64,000 bases of DNA from Croceifilum oryzae. GTDB taxonomy: Bacteria > Bacillota > Bacilli > Thermoactinomycetales > Thermoactinomycetaceae. Shown here in pieces: positions 55,336-64,000 of the stretch. The notes beneath the pieces were generated by a model, which worked only from the letters and a program-made list of their open reading frames with translations, ran no database searches and had not been told where the DNA came from. Made by a program: the position numbers and the translations under genes. Position 1 is the first letter of the stretch. Every line of letters begins with the position of its first letter. The DNA lies in the NCBI RefSeq assembly GCF_030814315.1, contig NZ_JAUSUV010000006.1:1-64000 (forward strand). The letters run 5' to 3'.

Positions 55336-55647
55336 GTGGACTCACAGTCATCTGGATTAAAAATATTGGTTCATGCTAGTACTTGGTTTGCACCTGTACT
55401 GCTTCCGCTTGTCGTTTATTTTCTTTCATCGGATTCAGATGTGAAACGCATTTCTCTTCAGGCGCTCATATTTCATTTTCTAATAGGCATCCTCATCGGA
55501 GTCTCTATTTTCTTCTCCTTTATCCTCATCGGAATCCCGTTTTTAATTATATTTGGCTTGATGGCCATTATATCGCCGATCAAAGGTATGATCTATGCAA
55601 CGCAAAATCGCCATTTCCAATATCCATTCCTAGGTTTCATCAAATAA
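55336..55647 (+). CDS. DUF4870/Tic20-like small membrane protein
   Basis: 103 residues with GTG start, 9 bases after AGGAGG. Three hydrophobic helices: STWFAPVLLPLVVYFLS, ALIFHFLIGILIGVSIFFSFI, and a third, IGIPFLIIFGLMAIISPIKGM. The layout and the sequence SDSDVKRISLQALIFH (family: ...FQ) fit the DUF4870 family. Function unknown. Transcribed alone, divergent from fapR. Confidence 0.75.
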   Translation: MDSQSSGLKILVHASTWFAPVLLPLVVYFLSSDSDVKRISLQALIFHFLIGILIGVSIFFSFILIGIPFLIIFGLMAIISPIKGMIYATQNRHFQYPFLGFIK

Positions 55648-55681
55648 TAGAAATCTATTTATATACCGAAATCAAACACAA

Positions 55682-55727
55682 AAAAACGAGCTACCTCTTG
55701 ATCTCTCAAGTTGGTAGCTCGTTTTTG
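55682..55727. terminator. Bidirectional terminator
   Basis: AAACGAGCTACC and GGTAGCTCGTTT pair over 12 bp; TTTGTTTC after it and A-rich bases before it, between convergent genes. Confidence 0.93.
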
Positions 55728-55760
55728 TTTCTAGTACTAGAAACTAGCTAGTCATATCGA

Positions 55761-55943
55761 TTACTCGTTTACTACGCCTTCAACTTTTTCACCTTTATAA
55801 TAACCACACGATTTACATACACGGTGGGACATCTTAGGTGCACTGCATTGTGGGCAGCTTACAACGCCAGGAGCGCTCAATTTGAAATGAGTGCGACGCA
55901 TGCGTTTACGAGTTTTAGAAGTACGACGAAATGGTACTGCCAT
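55761..55943 (-). CDS. rpmF: 50S ribosomal protein L32
   Basis: 60 residues. [22 protein letters not shown], then a zinc ribbon with [25 protein letters not shown] (four Cys, zinc-binding form). ATG at 55943 follows GGGGGTG. The ylbN-rpmF pair is conserved. Confidence 0.97.
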   Translation of the reverse strand: MAVPFRRTSKTRKRMRRTHFKLSAPGVVSCPQCSAPKMSHRVCKSCGYYKGEKVEGVVNE

Positions 55944-56019
55944 GTCATTCACCCCCTGTGCCGTTCTTAAAACACAACTTCGTTGATTATACTACAGTTC
56001 CCTTCGGTTGAGAAGGTTT

Positions 56020-56532
56020 TCATTCCTTAAATAAGTCCTGAAGTGCTGCTAGACGTGGATCAATCCGTTCAGTCACACAACTACACTCTCGGACATTTTT
56101 ATTCGCTCCACACACTGGACATAACCCCTTGCAATCCTCCCTACAGAGTGGCGCAAAGGGAATCGTGAGTATGAGCGCCTCGCGTATATAAGGATCAAGA
56201 TCTATCGTCTGTGCCTCGACGAGATGAACAATCTCTTCTTCTGAATCGATCGCTCGGCTCTCTTCATCCGTAAATCTCTCAGACCATTCTGCCTGTAAGG
56301 GCATGGTATACCCAGTCAGACAACGCGAACATGTCAATACCGCTTGAGTGGATTCCTTCACTTCCCCATGGTACAAACGAGAACCCACGTTCTGAAAAAT
56401 CGCTTCTACTTGTACGGGTTCGATCTGTTCCAGACCTAGAACTTCATCTACCAACTCATCTAACTGGATGCTTTCTTTCACAATCAGTTGTTGATTTGGT
56501 TGTTGATTGATCTTTTGTAGAGAGATCTGCAT
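56020..56532 (-). CDS. DUF177 protein YlbN (YceD family)
   Basis: 170 residues. The C-terminal half has a cluster of Cys: PLCREDCKGLCPVCGANKNVRECSC, the DUF177 signature. Another CSRCL lies near residue 75. In plants and bacteria this family is linked to 23S rRNA processing and it is coded beside rpmF. RBS AGGAGTG before the ATG. Confidence 0.9.
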   Translation of the reverse strand: MQISLQKINQQPNQQLIVKESIQLDELVDEVLGLEQIEPVQVEAIFQNVGSRLYHGEVKESTQAVLTCSRCLTGYTMPLQAEWSERFTDEESRAIDSEEEIVHLVEAQTIDLDPYIREALILTIPFAPLCREDCKGLCPVCGANKNVRECSCVTERIDPRLAALQDLFKE

Positions 56533-56593
56533 TCATTCCACTCCTCGCGTGAAAACAGGCTTATTATATGACATCCATATAATTGTGTCAATG

Positions 56594-57655
56594 TTAACCG
56601 GCCTTCTGTGATGATTTTTCTTGGCTTTGCAAATATTGAAGTGCCTCTTGAACGGTAGCTACTGGCACGATTTTCATCTTCGTTTTGATTTCTTTGGCTG
56701 CTTGGATGGCTATTTTTTCATTTTCATCCGTAGGCAGCTGATCCTTCGGAGCAAAGAAGATCTCAGCCCCTTTCTTATCCGCAGCCCTCACCTTATACTG
56801 AATCCCACCGATTTGGCCTACTTTCCCTTCACTATTCATCGTACCTGTACCGGCAATTTTCATGCTATGTGTCAGATCACCTTCTGTAAGCTGATCATAT
56901 ACCTCAAGCGTAAACATCAATCCAGCAGATGGTCCTCCGATCTCACCTGCTTCTATCTTAACAGAAGGGGTAGTCCGAACCCGCTCCCTTGTCAGTGGAT
57001 AGATACCGAGTCCCGCTCGTTTCTGCCCCTCTTGTGGCTCAGCTACGTCCGCTAATGCGATTTCTTTTTCGATCGGATCTTTTGTATTCGTTCGTTGGAA
57101 TGTAACCTTCACTCGATCCCCGATTTTCTTCTTCTCGAGATACGTAAACAGATCTTCTTTACGCAAAATCGACTGTTTATCGATTGCCGTAATGAGATCC
57201 CCTACCTGCAATCCATTCTCTTTGCGAACAGAAAATACTTCCACCCCTAGATAGTCTACTTGTAGCGGCTTTTTTGCCTCTCGAAACGCCGCAACTAAGG
57301 CAGCATTTTGCGATTCCAACATATTCTCTTTTTGTTGACGTTGATACTCCTCATCGTCCCGAACATTGACAAACATCTCTTTCTCTGGGATTAACTCTAG
57401 TTCATGTGAATACTGAGCCCAAATCCAATCCAATACCGTTGCTTTGCCCACTCCAACGGTCGTTAGATAAAAGGTTCCCTCTCCGTGCTTAGCAGGCTTC
57501 TCATCCACCTTTACAAATGGTGCAACATCCTCTGCCGAGCCTGGCTCCATCACGTAATAGGGAAGCGCGGCAATCGGAGTCCCTAAAATCCCAACTAGGA
57601 TCAGAAATGCTAAAATCCCAAAAAAGATACGACCTTTATAATTTCGTTTAAACAT
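56594..57655 (-). CDS. SepM/YlbL-type PDZ-containing serine protease
   Basis: 353 residues. One N-terminal TM helix (IFFGILAFLILVGILGTPIAALPYYV), then a PDZ domain (~130-210, VEVFSVRKENGLQVGDLITAID) and a Lon-like protease domain with Ser in GEIGGPSAGLMFTLEV and Lys in IGGIQYKVRAADKKGAE. Relatives cut a competence pheromone in streptococci and are needed for membrane protein quality in Bacillus. ATG at 57655, 7 bases after GAGGAG; overlaps ylbK by 8 bp. Confidence 0.93.
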   Translation of the reverse strand: MFKRNYKGRIFFGILAFLILVGILGTPIAALPYYVMEPGSAEDVAPFVKVDEKPAKHGEGTFYLTTVGVGKATVLDWIWAQYSHELELIPEKEMFVNVRDDEEYQRQQKENMLESQNAALVAAFREAKKPLQVDYLGVEVFSVRKENGLQVGDLITAIDKQSILRKEDLFTYLEKKKIGDRVKVTFQRTNTKDPIEKEIALADVAEPQEGQKRAGLGIYPLTRERVRTTPSVKIEAGEIGGPSAGLMFTLEVYDQLTEGDLTHSMKIAGTGTMNSEGKVGQIGGIQYKVRAADKKGAEIFFAPKDQLPTDENEKIAIQAAKEIKTKMKIVPVATVQEALQYLQSQEKSSQKAG

Positions 57656-58442
57656 CTTTGTCTCCTCGCCATTCTGCAATCATTTTTTTTACCATTGGAA
57701 GCTGTTCTCGCGCAGCTTCCTCCCCATAACGAATGCATTCTTCTACTTTTGTAAACGCAGTCGAACTTATATCTTGCACTTTTGGCCGAATCGTAACATC
57801 AGCCTGATATGTATACCTTCGCAATAACTCTCTCTCCATAATATCAAGAGTTTGTGCGATCACGTCTATAATATTTCTTATTTTCACCTCTTCAACCTTC
57901 GCAAACACATCTACCGCAATCACCAGATCGGCTCCCATCTCTTGGACTACACTAACAGGTACCCGATCTACAACCCCTCCATCCACTAATAGGCGATTTT
58001 CTATGTTTACAGGATCAAAAACACCCGGGATCGAAATACTGGCTCGAATCGCATCAGCGGCAGGGCCTTCACGAAACACAACCTTTTCTCCTGAAGACAA
58101 ATCCGTAGCGACAACAGCTAGTGGGATCGGAAACTCTTCAATCCGCTTTCGATGAGTTAGCAAGCGAATCACTTCATGCGCTTTCTGTCCACTGACAAAG
58201 CCCATTCCAGGAATCTTATAATCCAACCAAATCTTACGTTTAAAGTGGACTGCTAACCCTTCCATAAGTGATAATCGGCATCCATTTGCATAACAAGCCC
58301 CTACAAAACTGCCCATACTACTTCCTGCGATCAGATCGATCGGAATCTGTGCTTCCTCTAACACTTTCAGCACACCAATATGTGCAAATCCCCTTGCTCC
58401 TCCAGCACCTAACGCCAAGCCTATAACGGGACGACGGGCCAT
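57648..58442 (-). CDS. Patatin-like phospholipase family protein YlbK
   Basis: 264 residues. Oxyanion loop GLALGAGGARGFAHIGVL, nucleophile GSSMGS (GxSxG) and the Asp of VDGGVVDRVP. A hydrolase of the bacterial patatin (RssA/NTE) type. ATG at 58442 has AAGGAG 9 bases upstream. The longer reading to 58532 has no site. Coded before ylbL as in Bacillus. Confidence 0.92.
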   Translation of the reverse strand: MARRPVIGLALGAGGARGFAHIGVLKVLEEAQIPIDLIAGSSMGSFVGACYANGCRLSLMEGLAVHFKRKIWLDYKIPGMGFVSGQKAHEVIRLLTHRKRIEEFPIPLAVVATDLSSGEKVVFREGPAADAIRASISIPGVFDPVNIENRLLVDGGVVDRVPVSVVQEMGADLVIAVDVFAKVEEVKIRNIIDVIAQTLDIMERELLRRYTYQADVTIRPKVQDISSTAFTKVEECIRYGEEAAREQLPMVKKMIAEWRGDKDV

Positions 58443-58525
58443 ATTGGATCGCTCCTTCCACTCCATGATAAAAGGAAAATTTGCATTCTTACTTGGACAA
58501 ACCGGTCTAAACAAGGGTCTACATC

Positions 58526-58533
58526 CATACATA
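58526..58533 (+). promoter_or_regulatory. Candidate sigma-E -10 box of ylbJ
   Basis: CATACATA fits the sigma-E -10 pattern (CATACANT) 40 bp before ylbJ, a gene under sigma-E in Bacillus. The -35 region is not clear. Confidence 0.35.
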
Positions 58534-58573
58534 TTTACTGTGACCGAAGTGTCGATGAGGAGAGAATGACCAA

Positions 58574-59791
58574 ATGATTCGAACCCTTCTCCCCCGGAAG
58601 CAACTACAATCTATCCTTCTTGCTTCTGGTGTTTGTGTCTTTGCAATTGTCCTGATGAAATACCCTGATGAGTCGTTTCAGGCGTCTCTCCGCGGACTTA
58701 AAATATGGTGGGAAGTCGTATTCCCTGCTTTATTACCTTTTTTTATCACAGCCGAAATTTTAATGGGATTCGGTGTCGTTCATCTGCTCGGTGTTCTACT
58801 CGAACCCCTTATGCGCCCTTTGTTTCGAGTACCAGGAGCAGGAGCTTTTGTCATGGCAGTGGGTCTCATCTCTGGCAACCCAATGGGGGCCAAACTAACC
58901 ACGCGCTTACGCGAAGATAAACTAATCAGCAAAGCAGAAGCGGAACGACTTGTTTCCTTTACCACCACAGCAGGTCCCCTTTTTATCTTTGGCGCCGTCT
59001 CTGTTGGATTCTTTGAAAACAGCTCACTTGGTATCCTACTAGCCATCGCTCACTATGGATCTGCTATCATCGTAGGAATCTGTATGCGTTTCTATCAAAA
59101 AAATGCCCCCATGACCCCACGACTCGATAGACGACGCGCTAACATCGTTATTCGCGCTCTTAGAGCCATGCATCACGCTAGACTAAACGATGGAAGACCC
59201 ATCGGACAGCTACTAGGAGAAGCAGTCACCAGCGCCGTCCAAACCCTCCTGATGATCGGTGGATTTATTATCGTCTTTTCGGTATTGGTACACCTTCTTA
59301 CCTTTATTGGGATTACGACTTTCTTAACTCATCTTCTAGGCTTTCTGTTTTCTCTGTTTCAGCTTCCAGACTCTCTTCATCATCCGTTTATTGCTGGAAT
59401 CTTCGAGATGACGATCGGATCTCAGGTCATAAGCGAAACTTCCATTCCCATTCCACTATTAATCAAACTATCGGTTGTCAGCTTTTTTATCGGATGGAAC
59501 GGATTATCCATTCATGCACAAGTTGCCAGCTTGCTAAGTCGTACTGATATTAGTTATAAACCATATTTCTTTGCAAAAATACTTCATGGTACCTTAGCTT
59601 GTGCCGCAACATGGCTTCTATACATTCCCATGCAACCATGGTTACAAGATCAACCGACCGTCGCACCTGCTTTTTCTTGGACCCGTCATCTCCCTATACA
59701 GGACGGTCCTTGGACTTTTTGGCACTATTTCTCCTTGTTTTTCATCATTTTTTGGGTATACAAACTATACAAGAAAACCCGCCGGTTATAA
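58574..59791 (+). CDS. ylbJ: Sporulation integral membrane protein YlbJ
   Basis: 405 residues, about ten helices with the nucleoside-recognition (Gate) domain twice: WWEVVFPALLPFFITAEILMG and RVPGAGAFVMAVGLISGNPMGAKLTTRLRE in the first half; GGFIIVFSVLVHLLTFIGI and FEMTIGSQVISET in the second. In Bacillus YlbJ is needed for forming the spore cortex. GAGGAGAG lies 9 bases before the ATG. The stop falls inside the terminator stem shared with coaD. Confidence 0.93.
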   Translation: MIRTLLPRKQLQSILLASGVCVFAIVLMKYPDESFQASLRGLKIWWEVVFPALLPFFITAEILMGFGVVHLLGVLLEPLMRPLFRVPGAGAFVMAVGLISGNPMGAKLTTRLREDKLISKAEAERLVSFTTTAGPLFIFGAVSVGFFENSSLGILLAIAHYGSAIIVGICMRFYQKNAPMTPRLDRRRANIVIRALRAMHHARLNDGRPIGQLLGEAVTSAVQTLLMIGGFIIVFSVLVHLLTFIGITTFLTHLLGFLFSLFQLPDSLHHPFIAGIFEMTIGSQVISETSIPIPLLIKLSVVSFFIGWNGLSIHAQVASLLSRTDISYKPYFFAKILHGTLACAATWLLYIPMQPWLQDQPTVAPAFSWTRHLPIQDGPWTFWHYFSLFFIIFWVYKLYKKTRRL

Positions 59792-59805
59792 AACTAGCGG
59801 GTTTT
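59777..59805. terminator. Terminator between ylbJ and coaD
   Basis: AACCCGC and GCGGGTT pair, followed by TTTTTCG on the plus strand. It overlaps the ends of both convergent genes. Confidence 0.85.
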
Positions 59806-60294
59806 TTTCGTATAACCAAATTTTTCTCGTAACATCTGCGCCACAAAGTCAGGAACCAATTCTTTGGTTTCCGCACCATAGCGAGCAATTTCTTTTACCA
59901 TAGAAGAACTAATAAATGAATGCTTATTATTTGACATAAAAAATAATGTTTCCACTTCATCGCTGATAATTCGATTGACCGATGCAATCTGTAATTCATA
60001 CTCAAAATCAGAGATCGCCCGCAAGCCCCGTAAAATCACGTTTGCTTGCCGTTTCTTCACATAATCCACTAATAAACCATCAAAATGATCGACCTCGATC
60101 TCACAATCTTGAATCCCACTTACCGCTTTTCGAACCATCCCGGTGCGCTCATCAGTCGAAAACAAGGGGTTCTTTGCTGAGTTCACAAGCGTAGCTACAA
60201 TAATCTTATCAAACACTTTTGCGCCCCGTTGGATAATATCAAGATGTCCATATGTAATGGGGTCAAAGCTTCCTGGATATACGGCAACTTTCAT
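59794..60294 (-). CDS. coaD: Phosphopantetheine adenylyltransferase
   Basis: 166 residues. VYPGSFDPITYGHLDII has the nucleotidyltransferase HxGH; RGLRAISDFEYELQIASVNR and FISSSMVKEIARYGA at the C-terminus follow. It makes dephospho-CoA from phosphopantetheine and ATP. ATG at 60294 has GGAGG 7 bases upstream; the frame open to 60351 is not used. rsmD-coaD-ylbJ order as in Bacillus. Confidence 0.97.
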   Translation of the reverse strand: MKVAVYPGSFDPITYGHLDIIQRGAKVFDKIIVATLVNSAKNPLFSTDERTGMVRKAVSGIQDCEIEVDHFDGLLVDYVKKRQANVILRGLRAISDFEYELQIASVNRIISDEVETLFFMSNNKHSFISSSMVKEIARYGAETKELVPDFVAQMLREKFGYTKKTR

Positions 60295-60307
60295 AGCTCG
60301 TCCTCCA

Positions 60308-60862
60308 TCAAGTCTGGCTGTATTCGTACAATGTGATCGCTGTATCTCCATAGGATAACTGACGATAAGCAGAGAGCCCTGCTAACTCTATTGGCATCTC
60401 CAACTTAGAAGGATGCTCCACCACGAGCGTTCCCTCATCTGTAAGCAGTTCCTTCTCCCCAATACATGTCAGGATCGCCTCATAAAAACCCTCATGATAG
60501 GGTGGATCCAAGAAAATAACAGTGTATTTTGCTTGATCTGCAAGCGTTTTCACATATGTCCGTGCATCACGCTTGATTAGCGTAGCGCGATCAGCCATTT
60601 TCGTCAACCTAACATTTTCCTTTACGGTATCCACACTAGCACGAGCATCATCCACAAATGTTACATGATCCAAGCCGCGACTTAACGCCTCTAAACCGAG
60701 AGCGCCTGTTCCCGCAAACAAATCAAGTCCTTTTCCTCCTTCAAAAAAAGGACCTATTACCGAAAACAATGACTCTTTGACTCGGTCTGCAGTCGGACGA
60801 ACATGTTTCCCAGGAACCATCTTTAATCTCGTACCACGAGCGTCACCCGCGATAATCCTCAT
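60308..60862 (-). CDS. rsmD: 16S rRNA (guanine-966-N2)-methyltransferase
   Basis: 184 residues. MRIIAGDARGTRLKMVPG at the start, GLDLFAGTGALGLEALSRG for SAM, and the catalytic FLDPPYHEGFYE (DPPY). ATG at 60862 follows AGGTG. It methylates G966 of 16S rRNA. The coaD gene begins 13 bp after its stop. Confidence 0.95.
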   Translation of the reverse strand: MRIIAGDARGTRLKMVPGKHVRPTADRVKESLFSVIGPFFEGGKGLDLFAGTGALGLEALSRGLDHVTFVDDARASVDTVKENVRLTKMADRATLIKRDARTYVKTLADQAKYTVIFLDPPYHEGFYEAILTCIGEKELLTDEGTLVVEHPSKLEMPIELAGLSAYRQLSYGDTAITLYEYSQT

Positions 60863-60948
60863 CACACTCACCTAATTTCTTGATCTAAAACAACATTTTT
60901 ATCCTACCAAGATAATAGCGAGTCCAGCAACTCTCTTCTTGCTCGTTA

Positions 60949-62076
60949 CTAATTAATAATTCCCCTGTGAATCGTCTCCACTTCTACCTGTGGCTCTATT
61001 TGTACCGTTTTATAAAGATCACCCCAGTCTTTCTCTACTTTCTTCCAGTACGAAAAGTGGTGTGCTATTAACTGTCTCCCTATCCCGAAACCATCAAATC
61101 CACTCTTTTGCATCTTTGAAATCACTTGCTTAGACATCCGTGTAAGATCCTCACTAAGTGCTTTTTCTAATTTTTTCATAGTAGCATAGTCGCTTCCTAT
61201 TTCCGTTTGTAATTCCGTTATCGCTATTTTAATTTTTATTTGTAGATCAACCTTTACTTTTCCATCCTCCGTTACATCTACATCAAACTTACGGTGTTCA
61301 TCTCTTATATCGAACATCAAACTTACTTTCTTATCTTCCATGGGTACTTCTCTGAATAGGGATCCCTTTTCCTCTAACTTGTCCTTTAAAACTAAAAATA
61401 AAGTAGCTTCCTCGACTGATAGATGTGTATTTGTATACGAATTGTTATGAAACATGGCAATTCCAGAAATGGATATCGCCCCATCCTTCCTCGTAATATA
61501 GGGCAAACCAAAATCTTGTCCTGGATCTAACATATTGGAGCAGACTGACTGAACAGTAGTCCTAGGAATTAAGGTAGTCTTCTCACCACCCAAAAGGAGT
61601 TCCTCAAAAAATCGACCAATTAACGTTCCTTTTAGCTCTTTTAAATTTACTAACTCTCCTGCCTCTCCTTCTACAACGGCCATCCTAGCATCAAGTGCTG
61701 CTTTGGGATCACGGTAGATGGAATCGAGTAAAGGATAGATATCTTCCTGTGCTTCCTTACTACTAAATAACAAAACCCTTGTTTTATATGTACGGAAGTT
61801 ACCCGAAGTTTGCCGGTCTAATGCATTGCGTAGACTCCTCGTAGAGTCCCCTTCTGCCGTATAAGTTTGACAAATAGGCTTATCGCCTTGACCCGCAGGA
61901 ATATCATGAATGCCAATCGTCATTTTTAATCGACCTTCAGGAGTTTGGTCAAATGCTGTGATGTAAACCAGATCTGCCGTCTTTAATAAATCTTGATCCC
62001 AACAACCCGGTAAGATAAACAGAGAAAGAATGCAAAAACATACTGACAAGGCCTTTTTTACAGTTAAAGAATTCAC
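60949..62076 (-). CDS. Ger(x)C-type spore germination lipoprotein
   Basis: 375 residues. Lipoprotein signal MNSLTVKKALSVCFCILSLFILPGCWDQ, with the lipobox Cys near residue 25. The family body follows, e.g. GCWDQDLLKTADLVYITAFDQTPEGRLKMTIGI and SALGRDFAAYE-like ending WKKVEKDWGDLYKTVQIEPQVEVETIHRGII. GTG at 62076 is chosen; it gives a proper signal peptide, while the reading to 62142 runs into the upstream gene. C subunit of a GerA-type nutrient receptor in the spore inner membrane. Confidence 0.92.
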   Translation of the reverse strand: MNSLTVKKALSVCFCILSLFILPGCWDQDLLKTADLVYITAFDQTPEGRLKMTIGIHDIPAGQGDKPICQTYTAEGDSTRSLRNALDRQTSGNFRTYKTRVLLFSSKEAQEDIYPLLDSIYRDPKAALDARMAVVEGEAGELVNLKELKGTLIGRFFEELLLGGEKTTLIPRTTVQSVCSNMLDPGQDFGLPYITRKDGAISISGIAMFHNNSYTNTHLSVEEATLFLVLKDKLEEKGSLFREVPMEDKKVSLMFDIRDEHRKFDVDVTEDGKVKVDLQIKIKIAITELQTEIGSDYATMKKLEKALSEDLTRMSKQVISKMQKSGFDGFGIGRQLIAHHFSYWKKVEKDWGDLYKTVQIEPQVEVETIHRGIIN

Positions 62077-62080
62077 TAAG

Positions 62081-63166
62081 TCAACGCTTCCTTCCCCTAA
62101 ATAATGAGATAATGAACAGAAGAATAGGTATCCCAAAAACAAAGCCGTAACTTATTATTTTAATAAAATCATCCAACATCTCACCTCGATGAGGAGTAAG
62201 CGTAAAAGTAGTACCAATACAGCAGACAGCCGCAATCCAATATACAAATTTCCTATGATCCTTTGCTTTACATAATTGCGCTACTCCTATGGATGAAAGA
62301 TAAATAAAGCTACAAACAGAAGTAGTGACACTAACCATCCAAATAGATAGAAAAATCAAATCAATCCGTTCAACTACATGAAGGGAATACGACTTCAACA
62401 CATATAGCATGGGCTCAGGAACCAAAGGCAACTCGTTTGGGGCAAATGATATGAGGCATACATAGGTAGTAAACGTATACACAATCGTCACAAGAAGATT
62501 CCCTAAAGAAGCCGCCTTCAGTTTGCCTTTATCCGATCCTTCCACCGCAAAATAAGTTAACAGCATAGCTTCATAACCCAAAAAATAAAAGAAAGACAAG
62601 TTAGCACCTTTAAAAATAGCTAACCATCCCTCTTCAAGGAAAGGCATGGGATATGTAAAATGAACATTTTTAAATCCAAAGATAGTAAAAATAACAAGCG
62701 GAAAAATGAGAAAGCTTACAAATACATACATACGAGAAATAACCCTGAGCGATTCTTTTGCCAGATACACCGCAGCCGTTGCGACAATTAGGATGTTAAC
62801 CCAGACAGGTGTTTCAGGGAATACCCATTTCGTCATGATTCTTACATACTCTGACAATTCAAGAACCGTGACGAGCGCATAGAAGCAACTATAACCAATC
62901 ACTAAACCTTTTGCAGTCATTTTCCCTACTAGCTTTTCCATTGCTTGCAAAAAGTTTGAAGCTTGATTTTTCTTGAGAAAAGCCCAAAAAATGACAATCA
63001 TAACTTGAGAAATAAGCCCCCCAATGAGGACCGAAATCCAAGCTCCGCCTTTCGCATCTTTATGGATTTGGTGCGCTAAGGACAAGATGCCTACACCCAA
63101 CTGGGTCTGTAAAATAAAAAATAGAAATTGGTTTGGCGTAATTTTATCTTTTACAGAGTAATTCAT
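62081..63166 (-). CDS. GerAB-type spore germination transporter subunit
   Basis: 361 residues with ten helices, APC-fold. KITPNQFLFFILQTQLGVGILSL at the N-terminus is the GerAB family start, and GYEAMLLTYFAVEG is in the middle. It binds the amino acid germinant in GerA complexes. ATG at 63166 overlaps the stop of the GerAA gene (ATGA), and GGGAGGGGAGG lies before it. The stop is 5 bp from the GerAC start. Confidence 0.93.
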   Translation of the reverse strand: MNYSVKDKITPNQFLFFILQTQLGVGILSLAHQIHKDAKGGAWISVLIGGLISQVMIVIFWAFLKKNQASNFLQAMEKLVGKMTAKGLVIGYSCFYALVTVLELSEYVRIMTKWVFPETPVWVNILIVATAAVYLAKESLRVISRMYVFVSFLIFPLVIFTIFGFKNVHFTYPMPFLEEGWLAIFKGANLSFFYFLGYEAMLLTYFAVEGSDKGKLKAASLGNLLVTIVYTFTTYVCLISFAPNELPLVPEPMLYVLKSYSLHVVERIDLIFLSIWMVSVTTSVCSFIYLSSIGVAQLCKAKDHRKFVYWIAAVCCIGTTFTLTPHRGEMLDDFIKIISYGFVFGIPILLFIISLFRGRKR

Positions 63167-64000
63167 TTCCTCCCCTCCCCAAGGATTGCTTTTTCTGAAT
63201 TTCGTTGATCCGGTGTAGAGTCTTTTGTACTTTTATTCAAATGCCAGAGAGGGAATCGAATAAAGGTATCTTTAAAGCCTTTTAGTTTAAAGGGCATCAT
63301 CGGAGAAAAATATGGATTCCCGAATGTTTCTAGCTTCCCTAAATGGGTAAAGATCAAAAATAGTCCTGCTGTCATCCCGATGAATCCAAACATCGCGGCC
63401 GCTATCATAAGAGGAAATCGTAGAAGCCTTACAGTTGAGCTCAGTTCATGCGATGGAACAACAAAAGCAGATATCGCTGTTAACGCTACTACAATAATCA
63501 TCGGCAAGGATACTAACCCCGTTTGCACAACAGAGTCTCCAATCACAAGTCCCCCTACAATCCCAATCGTCTGACTCACCCTAGTGGGTAACCGAATACC
63601 TGCCTCCCGAATCAACTCAAGTGTTAACTCCATAAAGAACGCCTCAATCAGAGACGGATAAGGAACTCTTTCGATGGAGCTTTTAACTGAGTAAATAAGC
63701 TCGATTGGAAGCACTTCAGGATGAAACGTAACGACTGAAATATATAATCCCGGTAAAATAAAAGCGATCAAAAAGCTCGCAAAGCGAATGGTGCGAATCA
63801 ATGAACCAAACATCCACCTAGAATGATAGTCATCTGGTGATTGATAAAATGAAAACAATGTAACAGGAGCAATAATGGAAGTCGGATTCCCTTCTGTCAA
63901 AATAGCAAATCGACCTTCCATTAAGTACGCAATGGTCCGGTCAGGCCTTTCTGTATACAATAATTGTGGGAACGGAGAGTATGTATCATCCTCAATGTAC
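63163..64000 (-). CDS. GerA-type spore germination protein A subunit (5' end outside window)
   Basis: The frame is open to the right edge: bases 63961-64000 read YIEDDTYSPFPQL in frame, and IEDxxSPFPQ is a GerAA motif, so the N-terminal soluble domain is cut off. The visible 279 residues hold the membrane part: IAYLMEGRFAILTEGNPTSIIAPVTLF, FLIAFILPGLYISVVTFHPEVLPI, FFMELTLELIREAGIRLP and GIVGGLVIGDSVVQTGLVS, then further helices and a polar tail. GerAA subunits form an ion channel with GerAB that opens on germinant. Not a complete 265-residue protein. Confidence 0.93.
   Translation of the reverse strand, partial: YIEDDTYSPFPQLLYTERPDRTIAYLMEGRFAILTEGNPTSIIAPVTLFSFYQSPDDYHSRWMFGSLIRTIRFASFLIAFILPGLYISVVTFHPEVLPIELIYSVKSSIERVPYPSLIEAFFMELTLELIREAGIRLPTRVSQTIGIVGGLVIGDSVVQTGLVSLPMIIVVALTAISAFVVPSHELSSTVRLLRFPLMIAAAMFGFIGMTAGLFLIFTHLGKLETFGNPYFSPMMPFKLKGFKDTFIRFPLWHLNKSTKDSTPDQRNSEKAILGEGRK

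Noticed and set aside
63163-63960. Complete 265-residue GerA-like gene starting with TTG at 63960
   Set aside because: The frame stays open to the window edge and the added residues contain the IEDxxSPFPQ-type motif, so the gene is only partly in the window.

Overview
The window looks like a chromosome segment from a spore-forming member of the Bacillales. The evidence is gene content and order: bkd and ylb gene orders as in Bacillus, a gerA-type germination operon, ylbJ, FapR control of lipid genes, and the ylxM-ffh-rpsP-rimM-trmD-rplS block. LipB together with this layout makes Thermoactinomycetaceae or a relative possible, but the exact taxon is not proven by the sequence. No rRNA, tRNA, complete insertion sequence, prophage or CRISPR array was seen.

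Layout. 1-4.1 kb: 3' part of a collagen-like (probably spore-surface) gene missing, an FkbM methyltransferase, a TM2 protein and a BceB-type permease without its ATPase. 4.3-8.3 kb: methylmalonyl-CoA operon (two-subunit mutase, epimerase, carboxyltransferase). 8.7-9.7 kb: a small membrane protein and lipB. 9.8-10.35 kb: two inverted copies of a structured repeat. 10.5-21.1 kb: the bkd branched-chain keto-acid operon with a sigma-54 promoter, its activator BkdR and yqzF. 21.3-25 kb: TylF-type methyltransferase, an extended superoxide dismutase, a small basic protein and a ComM-like ATPase. 25.2-29 kb: a glycan-modification cassette (two related GT2 enzymes, a methyltransferase, a DegT aminotransferase that seems to start with ATT). 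29-32.8 kb: CPBP protease, a frameshifted phosphotransferase and a YdcZ-Crp-YdcZ trio. 32.8-44.4 kb: housekeeping block from yraN to smc. 44.6-48.4 kb: an interposed block (TRIC channel, deoxynucleoside kinase, HD hydrolase, third repeat copy, NTR-like protein, GNAT). 48.4-55.1 kb: rnc and the fatty-acid cluster up to fapR. 55.3-64 kb: rpmF and ylb genes, coaD, rsmD and the gerA operon, whose first gene runs off the end.

How the parts connect (inference from known pathways): the bkd enzymes turn valine, leucine and isoleucine keto acids into branched acyl-CoAs. LipB supplies the octanoyl group for lipoylation of the E2. The acyl-CoAs can prime FabH for branched-chain fatty acids, or be degraded to propionyl-CoA and enter the methylmalonyl-CoA operon next door. 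FapR probably senses malonyl-CoA/ACP and controls the plsX-fab operon through an operator that overlaps its own start site.

The most unusual item is a dispersed element of about 200 bp (three full copies and two stray ends). Its stems are kept paired by compensatory changes while their sequences differ, which points to selection or transposition acting on a folded structure.
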